Assembly (NCBI RefSeq): GCF_043945595.1
Contig: NZ_JBIFNP010000001.1
Location: 5,022,001-5,086,000, forward strand
Reading direction: 5' to 3'
DNA: 64,000 nt
Origin: Paenibacillus_S sp043945595
Lineage (GTDB): Bacteria > Bacillota > Bacilli > Paenibacillales > NBRC-103111
Positions 16,932 through 26,600 of this stretch are shown in pieces. Under the pieces are notes generated by a model that had not been told where the DNA came from, ran no database searches, and saw only the letters and a program-made list of their open reading frames with translations. Each line of letters opens with the position of its first letter. Positions within the stretch are counted from its first letter, which is position 1. Both the position numbers and the translations under genes were made by a program.

Positions 16932-17559
16932 ATGTCTACTGTTCTTTTTGTTAAGGCCAATGGCCGTCCTGCCGATCAAGCTGCAAGCGTAAAGCTGTAT
17001 GACGCATTCTTGAAATCGTATAAGGAATCCCATGCTGCGGATACGATCGTTGAGCTGGATTTGTTCGCTGAAGAGCTTCCTTATTATGATGTAGATACAT
17101 TGAACGGCTTGTTCAAGCTTGGCAAAGGCTTCGAACTGACTTCCGTCGAGCAGCAAAAAGCCGACAACGTCAACAAATACTTGGATCAGTTCCTGGCTGC
17201 CGATAAAGTGGTTTTCGCATTCCCATTGTGGAACTTCACCGTACCGGCTCAACTGCTGACTTACCTGTTCTACATCCTTCAAGCCGGCAAAACGTTCTCC
17301 TACACCGCGGAAGGCCCTAAAGGCCTGCAAGCCGGTAAAAAAGTCGCATTGCTGAACGCTAGAGGCGGCGTCTATTCCGAAGGTGCCTGCCGCTGCGATC
17401 GAAATGTCCCTGAACTATGTGAAGACAATCATGGGCTTCATCGGCGTTCAAGATATTACGACAGTTGTTGTAGAAGGCCACAACCAATTCCCTGACAAAG
17501 CGGAATCGATCATTCAAGAAGGCTTGGCTCAAGCCGCTGCTGCTGCAGCATCGTTCTAA
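16932..17559 (+). CDS. FMN-dependent NADH-azoreductase, frameshifted
   Basis: Flavodoxin-fold quinone/azo reductase of the AzoR family, about 208 aa. It reduces quinones and azo dyes with NADH, a detoxification role. The first frame covers VLFVKANGRPADQAASVKLYDAF, the FPLWNFTVPAQLLTYLFYILQAGKTFSYT dimer/FMN region and LLNARGGVYSEG. Near 17385 one base is out of register. The other frame then gives PAAAIEMSLNYVKTIMGFIG and ends in an Ala-rich tail at 17559. All expected residues are present, so a sequence error is the likelier cause. GAGGAGG precedes ATG 16932. Control is probably through the two operators upstream. Confidence 0.85.
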
Positions 17560-17576
17560 TCGATCCAATCCTGCCG

Positions 17577-17611
17577 ACTCCTCGCCCCTTATGGGCGGGG
17601 AGTCTTTTATT
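17577..17611 (+). terminator. Rho-independent terminator after the azoreductase
   Basis: ACTCCTCGCCC-ctta-tGGGCGGGGAGT stem followed by CTTTTATTAT, 18 nt after the stop. Confidence 0.8.
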
Positions 17612-17714
17612 ATGTTTAAGGCCGTTCAGGCTGTTTATGCCGCGGGCAGGGGCATTGCCCTCCTCCCTTACCAGGTATTCATGCGGCCCTAGAGCTGCTG
17701 ACCGGCGCACCGCC

Positions 17715-17755
17715 CAAAAAGCCCGCCGTCTCCAAAAGGAAACGGCAGGCTTTTC
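17715..17755 (-). terminator. Rho-independent terminator of the 17803-18102 gene
   Basis: Minus strand: AAAAGCCTGCCGTTTCC pairs with GGAGACGGCGGGCTTTTT, with a short loop and a T-run. The bases between the two terminators hold no gene. Confidence 0.75.
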
Positions 17756-17802
17756 TGACTTATATGCAATTCAATGAATCGGCCTCCCCGCCTATGCGCA
17801 GA

Positions 17803-18102
17803 CTATGGAAGCTTTGTGCCGTTCATCGCTTTCTTCTTCATGACAAATAAAGTGAAGAGCAGCAGGATTTCAATATTGACAAACGCGATGCCGAACCCGA
17901 ACAAGCCGAACATGCGCGAAAACCCTTCAAACAAATCGGCCCACCACATGCCCGCCGCCAAAAAAATAGCGAAATCCACAATCAAAGAAACAAGAAAGGA
18001 TAGCAGCAGCTTGTGGGACTTCAGCATAAGACCTACACCCAACACATTCGAAATCACGAAAGCGGCCCCCATGATAGACCAATAAATAAAATCGTAAGAC
18101 AA
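17803..18102 (-). CDS. small membrane protein, unknown function
   Basis: A 99-aa protein with three hydrophobic segments (WSIMGAAFVISNVLGVGLML, LLLSFLVSLIVDFAIFLAAGMWW, FGLFGFGIAFVNIEILLLFTLFVM) and a short KKKAMNGTKLP end. A TTG start at 18102 is chosen because CAGGAG lies 8 nt upstream; a GTG three codons earlier, overlapping that site, and a longer frame to 18153 are less likely. It is monocistronic with its own terminator. No family is recognised. Confidence 0.6.
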   Translation of the reverse strand: MSYDFIYWSIMGAAFVISNVLGVGLMLKSHKLLLSFLVSLIVDFAIFLAAGMWWADLFEGFSRMFGLFGFGIAFVNIEILLLFTLFVMKKKAMNGTKLP

Positions 18103-18278
18103 CGTGCTCACTCCTGCATGAATGAATTGGAACCTACTACAGGTCACCTTCATAGATTAACAAATGCGGGTGGCTAACACAACCAATCCTGCACATTGTT
18201 TCAAAACTGTCAAACTATCTTCCGGCATGCGGATCGTATATAATGAAGTTAAATTCATTTTATTGGGAGGTGCCCTGT

Positions 18279-18528
18279 ATGGCACATAGCAAAGCCAAGA
18301 AGCATCGCATGAAGATGGACCGCGAAGGAAAATGGAACCCGGAGCTTAATCGGCTGAATTGGAACGGACTCTTACCGGTTGAGCGGAGAACACCTACCTG
18401 GAACCGAGCAAAAGCAAAAAATGGAGCGCAAGCACAAAAACAAATGGAACCGCAGCCTGCATAACGCAAGCGACGGTTCTTTTTATTTTGGCTTCGCTGG
18501 ATGTTTCCGCCAGGCCGCCAACGGCTGA
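18279..18528 (+). CDS. small basic protein, probably frameshifted
   Basis: The frame from ATG 18279 (GGGAGGTG upstream) begins MAHSKAKKHRMKMDREGKWN and reaches VERRTPT. It then runs into WNRAKAKNGAQ and stops at 18464. Another frame at the same point gives TEQKQKMERKHKNKWNRSL and NASDGSFYFGFAG to 18528. The KHR/MKMDREGKW...RTPT...ERKHKNK...DGSFYF pattern recalls short conserved Bacillales proteins of unknown role, so I join the frames with a one-base lesion near 18392. It is highly basic and may bind nucleic acid; that is a guess. The shorter 61-aa version is the alternative. Confidence 0.5.
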
Positions 18529-18621
18529 TTGCTGAATAAACGGCAGTTCACTCTGCCATCCTATAGAGGCATTAAGCAAGCAAGCCGCTATTATTTATTC
18601 ATCATAAGGAGGCCAAACATC

Positions 18622-18726
18622 ATGTCGAAATCCAAGAACCGAAGAGAAAATGCCGATAAAATCCGCAAACAAACACCGCATCCGCATGGACACATCGCTT
18701 CGCTGAAGCAGCTCTCCGATCAATAG
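18622..18726 (+). CDS. 34-aa basic small protein
   Basis: MSKSKNRRENADKIRKQTPH followed by a His/Ser-containing tail ending KQLSDQ. AAGGAGG sits 8 nt before the ATG, an excellent ribosome site, which is the main reason to call it. Hydrophilic, lysine- and arginine-rich; it could be a spore-associated small protein by composition, but no family is recognised. Confidence 0.5.
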   Translation: MSKSKNRRENADKIRKQTPHPHGHIASLKQLSDQ

Positions 18727-18886
18727 GATACGGAGCATTCTGCAAGCGGCGAGCCTCAATAACCTTAAATCCCAGCCTTCCTAAAATTAAATGGATTTAC
18801 ACTGTGCGCCTGCTCGTCCGCTCTAACATCTTCCCGCCGCTTATCACATAAAGATGAGATAAGAGCGCGAAGAAAGGGATGAGTGA

Positions 18887-19057
18887 ATGGCACAAGTGTG
18901 GGCTGAGCTTCTTCTCTGGACAATTGCTTTAGCGGGTATCGTCGGAGGGTTTTGCGCCTGTCTTCATCAGTTCGTATCGAACGATACGACTGAGTTCGAT
19001 CTCGAATTCGTCTGGAACAACCGGTTTTCCCGCAAGGATCTTGAGCTTCCCGAATAA
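18887..19057 (+). CDS. 56-aa small membrane protein
   Basis: The frame begins MAQVWAELLLWTIALAGIVG and continues with a Cys-containing helix end (GFCACLHQF). A hydrophilic tail FVSNDTTEFDLEFVWNNRFS and an acidic C-terminus follow. AAAGGG lies 8 nt before the ATG, and a strong terminator follows 49 nt after the stop. These signals frame it as a short transcription unit of its own. Unknown function. The 160 bp upstream, after the 34-aa gene, show nothing else. Confidence 0.5.
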   Translation: MAQVWAELLLWTIALAGIVGGFCACLHQFVSNDTTEFDLEFVWNNRFSRKDLELPE

Positions 19058-19105
19058 ATCACCGCCTTCCTTCTCTGCAGAGCTCTGTTTGCTGTAATGA
19101 TGCCC

Positions 19106-19146
19106 AAAGCCCCCGAACAGCTTCTCAGCTGCCGGGGGCTTCTTCA
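19106..19146. terminator. bidirectional terminator
   Basis: AAGCCCCCG pairs with CGGGGGCTT, with a T-run (TCTTC) on the plus side and an AAAGGGC side on the minus. It separates the 56-aa gene from the convergent isomerase gene. Confidence 0.6.
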
Positions 19147-19160
19147 TGGCTATCCAACGA

Positions 19161-19928
19161 TTAAGCGTTACATTGACGCCTTAAAAACTCAAGCGAGGCC
19201 GGCAGCTCCCGTTCCTTGTCGCGGAGCGTGCATTCGGCTGAAATTCTGCCATTATAGCCTGCCGCTTTCAGCTGGGCCATAAAGGACTCATACGGGTATT
19301 GCCCGGTTCCCGGCGCCAGCCTGCCGGTATCGGCCACGTGGATATGCGCCAGCCAGTCCCTGTTCTCCGTTATCGTTTCCAACGGCTCCTGCTCTTCATC
19401 CATATGATAAAAATCAGCCAATACCCGGATCGGTTCCCGGTTGATGGCACGGGCGAAATAAACGCCTTCCGCTACACTGTTTATAATGTTCGACTCTTTG
19501 CGGTTCAGCGGCTCAATGGCGATCCGAACCCCGGTGCCCGAGCATGCATCCGCCATTTTGTCCAACAGCTCCAGCAGCTGCTCCTCGGCGCGCTCTCTTG
19601 CCCAGCCGTCAGGAACATTACGGGATCTGCCGCTGCCGAAGACAATAATGGAGGAACCGATACGCGCCACCGTTTCCACTGCCTTGGACACATAGCTGTG
19701 CACGCGGTCCGGTTGGACATCCGGTCCGACCAGCCTCAAATCCCCCGGGAACAGAACGTTCCATGCCTCAACGGGAAGCGGACTGTCCAGGTAACGCTGC
19801 AGCGATTTTTTGAAAGCGTCTTCACTTTCTTGCATAAAAGGAGCTAACATACACTCAATATAATCGTATCCTATCGTTTTCAATTCCTCGGCATGGTCAA
19901 TCCCCATGCACCAGCCCAATGACGTCAT
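19161..19928 (-). CDS. sugar phosphate isomerase/epimerase-like TIM barrel
   Basis: A 255-aa AP-endonuclease-2/xylose-isomerase-like TIM barrel: GYDYIECMLAPF, VEAWNVLFPGDLRLVGPD, IIVFGSGRSRNVPDGW, VRIAIEPLNRKESNIINSV (metal-binding Glu), VLADFYHMDEE (Asp/His), LAHIHVADTGRLAPGTG (His) and ISAECTL (Glu). The metal ligands are complete, so it is probably an active hydroxypyruvate isomerase- or tagatose epimerase-like enzyme of unknown substrate. The start at 19928 has GGGGAGG; the frame continues 61 codons upstream without a ribosome site. Single-gene unit. Confidence 0.82.
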   Translation of the reverse strand: MTSLGWCMGIDHAEELKTIGYDYIECMLAPFMQESEDAFKKSLQRYLDSPLPVEAWNVLFPGDLRLVGPDVQPDRVHSYVSKAVETVARIGSSIIVFGSGRSRNVPDGWARERAEEQLLELLDKMADACSGTGVRIAIEPLNRKESNIINSVAEGVYFARAINREPIRVLADFYHMDEEQEPLETITENRDWLAHIHVADTGRLAPGTGQYPYESFMAQLKAAGYNGRISAECTLRDKERELPASLEFLRRQCNA

Positions 19929-20062
19929 CTGAATGCCTCCCCAAGTCAACGTTACTCCTATTTTACTGCAAAATCGGGATCGATACCGGACGTTTCTTGC
20001 CAACTTCACGCCATTTTCCACATTTCTTGTATGTAATTTTTGGTGCCTGGAGCAGCCGCATG

Positions 20063-20096
20063 AAAAAAAGCCGCTTCCCGATAAACGGGAGCGGCG
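20063..20096 (-). terminator. Rho-independent terminator of the GGDEF/EAL gene
   Basis: Minus strand: GCCGCTCCCG-tttat-CGGGAAGCGGC followed by seven T, 18 nt after the stop. Confidence 0.85.
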
Positions 20097-20114
20097 GGCT
20101 ATAGCCTGCATGCA

Positions 20115-22388
20115 TCACGCCGGATCTCTCCATTGCGGCAGACCGGTCAAACGGCGAATTTCCAGCTCGTACAGAGGCTCGCTCAGCAAATATCCCTGGA
20201 TGTACTCGCAGCCCCAGCTCTGCAAATAGCGCAGCTGCTCCGGAGTTTCCACCCCTTCCGCCACAACCTGAATCCCCATCTTGTGAACCAGATGAATAAT
20301 CGATTCCGTCAGTGCGGCCTGCAAAGGCTCTGTCGTAATGTCTTGAATAAAAGAACGGTCAATCTTCAACGTCTCGACAGGAAGCCGGCGCAAGTAGCTT
20401 AGAGACGAATAGCCTGTCCCAAAATCGTCAAGGGCGATCCGCACCCCGTGATTCCGCAGCCGTTCCAGCGCCCGGACCGCTTCATCAAAGGAGGCCACCA
20501 GAATGGATTCGGTAATCTCCAATTCCAGATCCTGCGGCGACAGCTGTGTCTCCTCGAGGATGCCGATAACCATATCGACAAAATCAGGGCGGGCCAGCTG
20601 AACGGATGAGACATTGACCGAAATGATGGCATGGCGGAAATAATGCCTTTGGATCGCTTTGATCCGTTCGCAGGCGGTTCGAATAACCCATTCGCCGATC
20701 GGTACGATGGCCCCCGTTTCTTCCGCGATTGGAATGAACTCGGCCGGAGAAATCGTTCCCAGCTCGGGGTGAACCCAGCGGATCAGCGCTTCGAAGCCGC
20801 GGACGGCATGAGGTTCGGCCCGGCACTGCGGCTGAAACTGCAAAATAAACTCGTTATGTATAAGCGCCTTGCGCAGCGCATCCTCCAGCCTGCTCCGTCT
20901 GAGCATCGATTCGCGTATATCCGCGTTATAGAAGCAGCATTGATTTTTGCCGGACTGCTTGGCCTTATAAATCGCGGTGCCGGCATTGCGCATCAGCTCT
21001 TCGGCATTGCCGCCGTCTCCCGGATAAACCGCAACGCCCATCGACGTGCGCGTATGTATAGGCTCCCCGCGAATAAAGAGCGGGTATTGGAATTGATCCT
21101 GAACCGTCTCAATACACCGCAATAGAGGCTGAATCTGATCGAGCTCTTCCAAAAGAATCGCATATTCGTCCTCGCCCATTTTGGCTACGGTATAAGGCGC
21201 GGGGAACAGCTGCCTCAGCTGATTGCCGACAGCCTTGAGAAGCTCATCCCCAAACGGATAGCCTCGCGTATCGTTGATCACCTTGAAGTTGTCCAGATCG
21301 ATGAGAACCAGCGCAACCATCGGCCCAGAGCCGCTCGCGATCGCTTGCTGCAGCTTCTCGAGCAGCAGCTTCCGGTTCGGAAGCTCCGTAAGCGTGTCGA
21401 AGTAGGACAGCTGTAAAATGTGCTGTTCCGACTTGCGGATGCTCGTAATGTCATAGCAGGTGCCGATGACCGATTTGATCTGCTCTTCCGCTCCGATAAC
21501 GGGCGAAAGCGTTGTCACATACATACGGGGGATTCCCTCGCTGTTGACAATCTCCTTCTCGGCGCTGACCGGCAAGCGGGTATGAAGCAGCTGAGCCAGC
21601 ATCTGCTGCCACTCCGCGAGCTCGCTGCGGAAAGGAAGCAGCTCATCGAGTGATTTTTCCTGCAGCTCGGAGGTACCAAGCCCTGTAACCTCGCTAAATT
21701 TCCGGTTGGCCGACAGCAGCTTGCCCTGCACGTCGCAGTGAAAAATCAAATCCTGGGAATGCTCGACCAGCGTGCGGTACTGATTCTCCCGTTCCCGCAG
21801 CTCCTCCTCAATGTATCCCTTGGAGCGCTGGGACAGCAGACCGATTCGTATCATAAACGTAAACAATATGTATATTATGGCGGAAGGGATCGCAGCGTAA
21901 GCTGTAGTATGCCAGTCGGCTGTATCCGACAGCTTGATGCTCTCCCAGCCCCATGCCTCAACGGACAACAGCAGCCCGAAACAGGCAAACCCTAGGGGAG
22001 AGACGGCGGTCTTCCTGCCTGCATAGTACATGAGCATGCCCAGGCACGCCGCCGTGATCGTGCTGCCGTATCCTGACGCCAAAGAATGCCCGCCCTCCAG
22101 CCATCCTCCCGCGAGACTCATTCCAAGCGAGAGCAGCGCTGCAGCAGGTCCGTTTAAAACGCCTGCAATACCTACTGCCAGCTCTTTGCCGCTGACGGCT
22201 TCGCCTATCGGAAAACGCGCCAGCACCAGCGCCGACAGGCCGTACAGCAGGCCTGTGACCAGGCCTGCTTCCCAATTCCTAAGCTTACTGACTCTGGGAA
22301 ACGACCAATGAATAACAAAAGCAGTTGAGAGCAATAATGAAGCATTGATTAATATATCATTCCACAATCGGACATTGTATGACAGCAT
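20115..22388 (-). CDS. membrane-bound PAS-GGDEF-EAL protein, probable c-di-GMP phosphodiesterase
   Basis: A 757-aa protein. Residues 1-190 contain about six membrane segments resembling the 5TM-5TMR/LytS-type sensor (NWEAGLVTGLLYGLSALVL, LAVGIAGVLNGPAAALLS). A PAS domain follows (LVEHSQDLIFHCDVQGKLLSANRKFSEVTG), then GGDEF at about 325-480 and EAL at about 500-750. The GGDEF core is GEDEY, with the second Gly replaced, so cyclase activity is doubtful. The EAL side is intact (FEALIRWVHPELG, VNVSSVQL, LEITES, LDDFGTGYSSL, LKIDRSFI, VVAEGVET), fitting a phosphodiesterase. It lies 25 nt downstream of the LuxR-type gene and is likely cotranscribed. Confidence 0.9.
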   Translation of the reverse strand: MLSYNVRLWNDILINASLLLSTAFVIHWSFPRVSKLRNWEAGLVTGLLYGLSALVLARFPIGEAVSGKELAVGIAGVLNGPAAALLSLGMSLAGGWLEGGHSLASGYGSTITAACLGMLMYYAGRKTAVSPLGFACFGLLLSVEAWGWESIKLSDTADWHTTAYAAIPSAIIYILFTFMIRIGLLSQRSKGYIEEELRERENQYRTLVEHSQDLIFHCDVQGKLLSANRKFSEVTGLGTSELQEKSLDELLPFRSELAEWQQMLAQLLHTRLPVSAEKEIVNSEGIPRMYVTTLSPVIGAEEQIKSVIGTCYDITSIRKSEQHILQLSYFDTLTELPNRKLLLEKLQQAIASGSGPMVALVLIDLDNFKVINDTRGYPFGDELLKAVGNQLRQLFPAPYTVAKMGEDEYAILLEELDQIQPLLRCIETVQDQFQYPLFIRGEPIHTRTSMGVAVYPGDGGNAEELMRNAGTAIYKAKQSGKNQCCFYNADIRESMLRRSRLEDALRKALIHNEFILQFQPQCRAEPHAVRGFEALIRWVHPELGTISPAEFIPIAEETGAIVPIGEWVIRTACERIKAIQRHYFRHAIISVNVSSVQLARPDFVDMVIGILEETQLSPQDLELEITESILVASFDEAVRALERLRNHGVRIALDDFGTGYSSLSYLRRLPVETLKIDRSFIQDITTEPLQAALTESIIHLVHKMGIQVVAEGVETPEQLRYLQSWGCEYIQGYLLSEPLYELEIRRLTGLPQWRDPA

Positions 22389-22413
22389 GCGGCACGCCTC
22401 CGCTTTCTTCCGG

Positions 22414-22725
22414 TTATCTTTCTTTGATGCTCAGCAGCACGGCTTCCTCTTCTTCATAAAAGGATTGGAGCAGCAGCGAATACAGTTTTCTTGTCGAATG
22501 AATTTCCAGTTTACGCATCATATTATCCAAATGATTCTTCACTGTTTTGACAGAAATATCGCAGTGCTCCGCCAGTTCCTTATTCGAGTAGCCGTATACT
22601 AAAAGCAAGCCTGCCATTTCTCTTTCACGCGGTGTCAGCTGATTGCGTGCGGCAAAGCTTTCCAGCACGCGTGCAACCGATTTTAAATTTCCCTCATCCA
22701 CTGTATTCGTTCTTTCAATAATCAC
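22414..22725 (-). CDS. LuxR-type helix-turn-helix protein without a receiver domain
   Basis: A 103-aa protein consisting almost entirely of a GerE/LuxR DNA-binding domain (NQLTPREREMAGLLLVYGYSNKELAEHCDISVKTVKNHLDNMMRKLEIHSTRKL) with short flanks. It is similar in build to stand-alone GerE-like regulators. The GTG start at 22725 follows GGAGG by 8 nt. It sits directly before the GGDEF/EAL gene in the same direction, so it may link c-di-GMP turnover to transcription; the connection is inferred only from position. Confidence 0.82.
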   Translation of the reverse strand: MIIERTNTVDEGNLKSVARVLESFAARNQLTPREREMAGLLLVYGYSNKELAEHCDISVKTVKNHLDNMMRKLEIHSTRKLYSLLLQSFYEEEEAVLLSIKER

Positions 22726-22866
22726 GTTTGAAACCTCCAGGAAAAGTCGCGTTTTATGTCGATATCGCCCGTACCTTTTCCTATTATGAGGGAAAGTTGT
22801 AAAAAAAGTTTATGAATGATTGTTAATATTAACTAACATTTTCTAATTTTTTCCGTAACGAAGAAG

Positions 22867-23574
22867 CTATATATTTAAAAACTTATATCCGACTCCCCAT
22901 ACCGTTCTAATGTATTTGGGCTGCTTGGAGTCTTCACCCATCTTTTTGCGGAGATTCCCGATGTGCACATCAATAGCCCTGTCGTTGACGAACGAATCGA
23001 ACCCGCGAACCGCGTTAATCAGCTCCTCCCGGCTGTATACTTTACCCGGATTAGCCAAAAACAGCTTCATAATTTCAAATTCGGAAAAGGTCGTCTCCAC
23101 GTAGGCGCCGTTTACAAATAACGATCTTTTATCGTAATTCAAAAAAATGGGGCTCGGCATGCGGCTTTCGTGAGCCGCTTCGCCCTGCTCAAGGCGGGGC
23201 CGCTGCTGATTGTACCGGGTTCGCCGAATCATCGCCGCGACCTTGGCGGAAAGCTCGCGCATGCTAAACGGCTTGCACATATAGTCGTCGGCACCGGCAT
23301 TCAAAGCGTTGACGCGGTCCATCACTTCCGTTTTCATCGATACGACAAGAACCGGTACCGTCGAAATTTTGCGCAGCTCCCCGCACAGCTGAATACCGCT
23401 GATATCCGGAAGCACAATATCAAGCAGAATAATGTCCGGGCGCTGCCGCTCCATGTAAGCCATGGCCGCCCCACCGTTCTCCGCCCGCTCCACACTGTAG
23501 CCCTCCTCGGACAAATACATGCACAGCATGTCTCCTATTAAAGAATCGTCTTCGATAATAAATACTTTGTACAT
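22867..23574 (-). CDS. OmpR/PhoB-family response regulator
   Basis: A 235-aa protein with a receiver domain at residues 1-120 (FIIEDDSLIGDMLCMYL acidic pair, IILLDIVLPD phospho-acceptor Asp, VVSMKT, KPFSMRELSAKV with the Lys). A C-terminal winged helix follows (FSEFEIMKLFLANPGKVYSREELINAVRGFDSFVNDRAIDVHIGNLRKKMG...IRTVWGVGYKF). The start at 23574 follows AAAGGTGGG; the longer frame to 23715 overlaps the kinase gene and lacks a site. It begins 28 nt after the stop of the hybrid kinase at 23603, so the two very likely form a phosphorelay. Confidence 0.92.
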   Translation of the reverse strand: MYKVFIIEDDSLIGDMLCMYLSEEGYSVERAENGGAAMAYMERQRPDIILLDIVLPDISGIQLCGELRKISTVPVLVVSMKTEVMDRVNALNAGADDYMCKPFSMRELSAKVAAMIRRTRYNQQRPRLEQGEAAHESRMPSPIFLNYDKRSLFVNGAYVETTFSEFEIMKLFLANPGKVYSREELINAVRGFDSFVNDRAIDVHIGNLRKKMGEDSKQPKYIRTVWGVGYKFLNI

Positions 23575-23602
23575 CAAAGCCCACCTTTTGCAGAGGTATT
23601 CA

Positions 23603-26600
23603 CTATTCTTGTCCGCTTGCATCGGCTCCGGCCGGTCCCAGTGAAAGCAGAATCCGTTCCATCTCCTGCCGGATCCCGGACAGCTCCTGCTCCCAGTTTC
23701 CGGCGCTCTTCTCATGGAGCTGAGCTTCCATCCGGCCGGCTGCCTGGAATAAACGATCTGCCGCCAAATTTGCCGCCACCCCTCTTAAAGTGTGCAGCTT
23801 ACGCTCTGCGCGCTCCCACGCCTCCTGCCGGATAAGCTCCGAAAGCTCCATAATAAAATGGGCATAATCCTTCCGGAATTTATCTAAAAGGTGAAGGGCA
23901 ATCGGCAGGTTGCCCTTCAATTGCTCCAACAGCCGCCTGCCGTCAATCCCATACAGCTTGGGAAGCGCGGTTTCCGCATCCGGGTAAACCGCAGCGTCCG
24001 CGCGCTGCCCGCGAGGGAGCAGCGCGGCCAGCTCCTTCATGTCTACGGGCTTGTTCAGCACCGCGTTCATTCCCGCCGCAAAGCACGCCTCCCGTTCCTC
24101 CGGAAGCACGTTCGCGGTCAAAGCTACGATAGGCACCTTGTTGAACCGCGGATCGGCACGAATGAGCCGCGCCGCCTCGTAACCGTCCATCTCCGGCATC
24201 TGGATATCCATAAGAATCAGCTCCCACCCGCCGGGGCGATGCTCCAGCAGCTCGAGCAGGCGCAGTCCGTCAGGGACTGCCGTCACGCTGTAGCCTTCGC
24301 TTCGAAGCATCTCTACAGCCACCTGCCGGTTCATTTCATTGTCTTCCGCCAGTACAATGCTGCCTCCGGCCTCCCGGTTCTCTGCCGGCGGCGGCGAAAG
24401 AACGGCTTCCGGTTCCGGCGAAAGCGGCTGTCTTTTTTCCAATGCCGCACAAACTAATTGATAGAGGGCCAGCCGGTACAACGGCTTGACCAGAATCCAG
24501 TCGGGCCGCTGCTCCGGCGGCATGCTCCATATCTCTTCTCTGCCGTAGGCAGTCGTCACAGCTATCGCGATCGTGCCTGCCCGCGAGAGCAGCTCATGAA
24601 ACTCAAGCCAGGTTTCAATCCCGTACATATCTTCCGCTTCCATATCGAGGAGAGCCAGATGATAATGGCGCGCAGCGGGGTACTGCAAAAGTATGCGCGC
24701 TTCCTCCCACGAGCCCGCCATGGTCACATGAAGCGAAAAGCTTTCCAGTATCGCGCCGATCCGGCTGCGGATCATTCCGTTCGGCACAACGAGCAGTACA
24801 TTGACGGGAGGTTCGATCACCGTCGTACAGCTCGGGTACGCATGCTCGGAATCGGGAGCTGCGGCCTCCGGCGGCGGCATACTTCCGCCGTTTGCCGCGT
24901 CTGCCGGCTCGAACGGAAGGCGGAATGCAAAGCGGCTTCCGGCGCCCGCTTGACTCTGCACTTCCAGCGTGCCGCCCATCAGCTCGATAAGATTTTTTGA
25001 AATGACCAGCCCGAGACCGGTGCCCCCGTATTTGCGGCTGGTTGATTCGTCGGCCTGCCTGAACGGCTCGAAAAGCCGGTTAAGCTGCGCGGGCTCTATT
25101 CCGATTCCCGTATCCTCCACGGCAAACTCTATCCATACCTCGTCCGCCTGCTGCCGAATCCATGCCAGCTTGACTACAATCGTTCCCTCTTTCGTAAACT
25201 TCAGGGCGTTGCCGCACAGGTTCAGCATTACCTGTTCCAGCCGGGCCGGGCCCCGATCACGGCTTCCGGCAGCTCCTCCGGCGTATCTATAAATACTTCC
25301 ACCGCTTCCTTGCCCAAAAGCACGCTCATCATATCGCTAATATGACGCACCGTATCGTTCAGGCTGAACCGTGTCCGCTCCAGCTCCAGCTTCCCTGCTT
25401 CCACCTTGGAGAAATCCAGAATATCGTTCACGATACGCAGCAGCATCTGAGAGGAAGAAATAATTTTGTTCGCGTATTCCCTTTGCCCTCCATTCACACC
25501 GGCACGCAGCAGCAGCTGGGAAAATCCGATGACGCCGTTCAACGGCGTGCGGATTTCATGGCTCATTCTGGCGAGGAACCGGCTCTTCGCTTCATTCGCC
25601 CGGTCCGCGGCCCGCTTCGCTTCCACAAGCTCCCTCTGCGTGCGCTTCTGCTCAAGAATGTCGCGGGCAATGACAGAATAATAAACCTTCCCCTGCTTGT
25701 CCTTATGAGCCACCAGAATGGTGGACATCGGAATCTGCTCTCCTCTGCGGGTGCGGACGACCGTTTCGTGCTCCCAGTAACCCTTTTTGGACACATGCTC
25801 CAGCCCTGCAACGAATTGAGCGAGCTCGAAGCTGTCGAAATACTGCTTCGTATTCCGGGTATCCTCTCTCAGCTCATCGATACCCAAGAGTTCCATCCCT
25901 GCGGGATTCATATAAAAAATACGGCCTCTGTCATCTACGGAAGCGATTAAATCCTTCGCCGCATCCAGGATGCTGAGCAGCCGGTTGCGCGTTTCTTCAG
26001 CCTGCTTATAATCGCTGATATCGCGGGCAATGCCGACAAAGCCCGTCACAAGGCCGTTCGAATCGCGCATGGGGCTAATGCTCAAACTGACGGGAAAACG
26101 CGCTCCGTTCTTATGGATGAAGGTTCGATTGATCATCCTCCGGATTAGGCCGAAGCGGCTTTGTCATAAAAACCGATATATCCGGCGGCACGCGTTCGCC
26201 AAGCTCGATCGATAGACGCTCGGCCCGTTTGAACAGCTCCTGCTCGTCGTGCCATAAGAACAACGTTTTTTTATAAAGAACCTCTTCCGCCGCATAGCCG
26301 AGAATCTTCTCCGCCGTCCGGTTGAAGTATGTGACCTTGTAGCCGGGATCGACGACAATAACCGCATAATCATTCTGATTAAGGATGGCATTCAGACGCT
26401 CGATCATCGGACTCAGCCTGCCGACCATATCATCGACGGATTGTGCCAAAGCCCCGATTTCATCTTGGGATGGGGAATCTGCAGCCTCCACCCTTAGGCT
26501 GCCGCCCGCCGCACGTTCCGTTATGTTTAGAATTCGACGCAATCGCTTTAACATATAATTCATAATAACGAGCATGATAACGGCGAGCGCGGCTCCGGTC

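Noticed and set aside
23891..25000. plus-strand frames opposite the hybrid kinase
   Set aside because: The minus strand has clear kinase domains in order; the plus frames have none.
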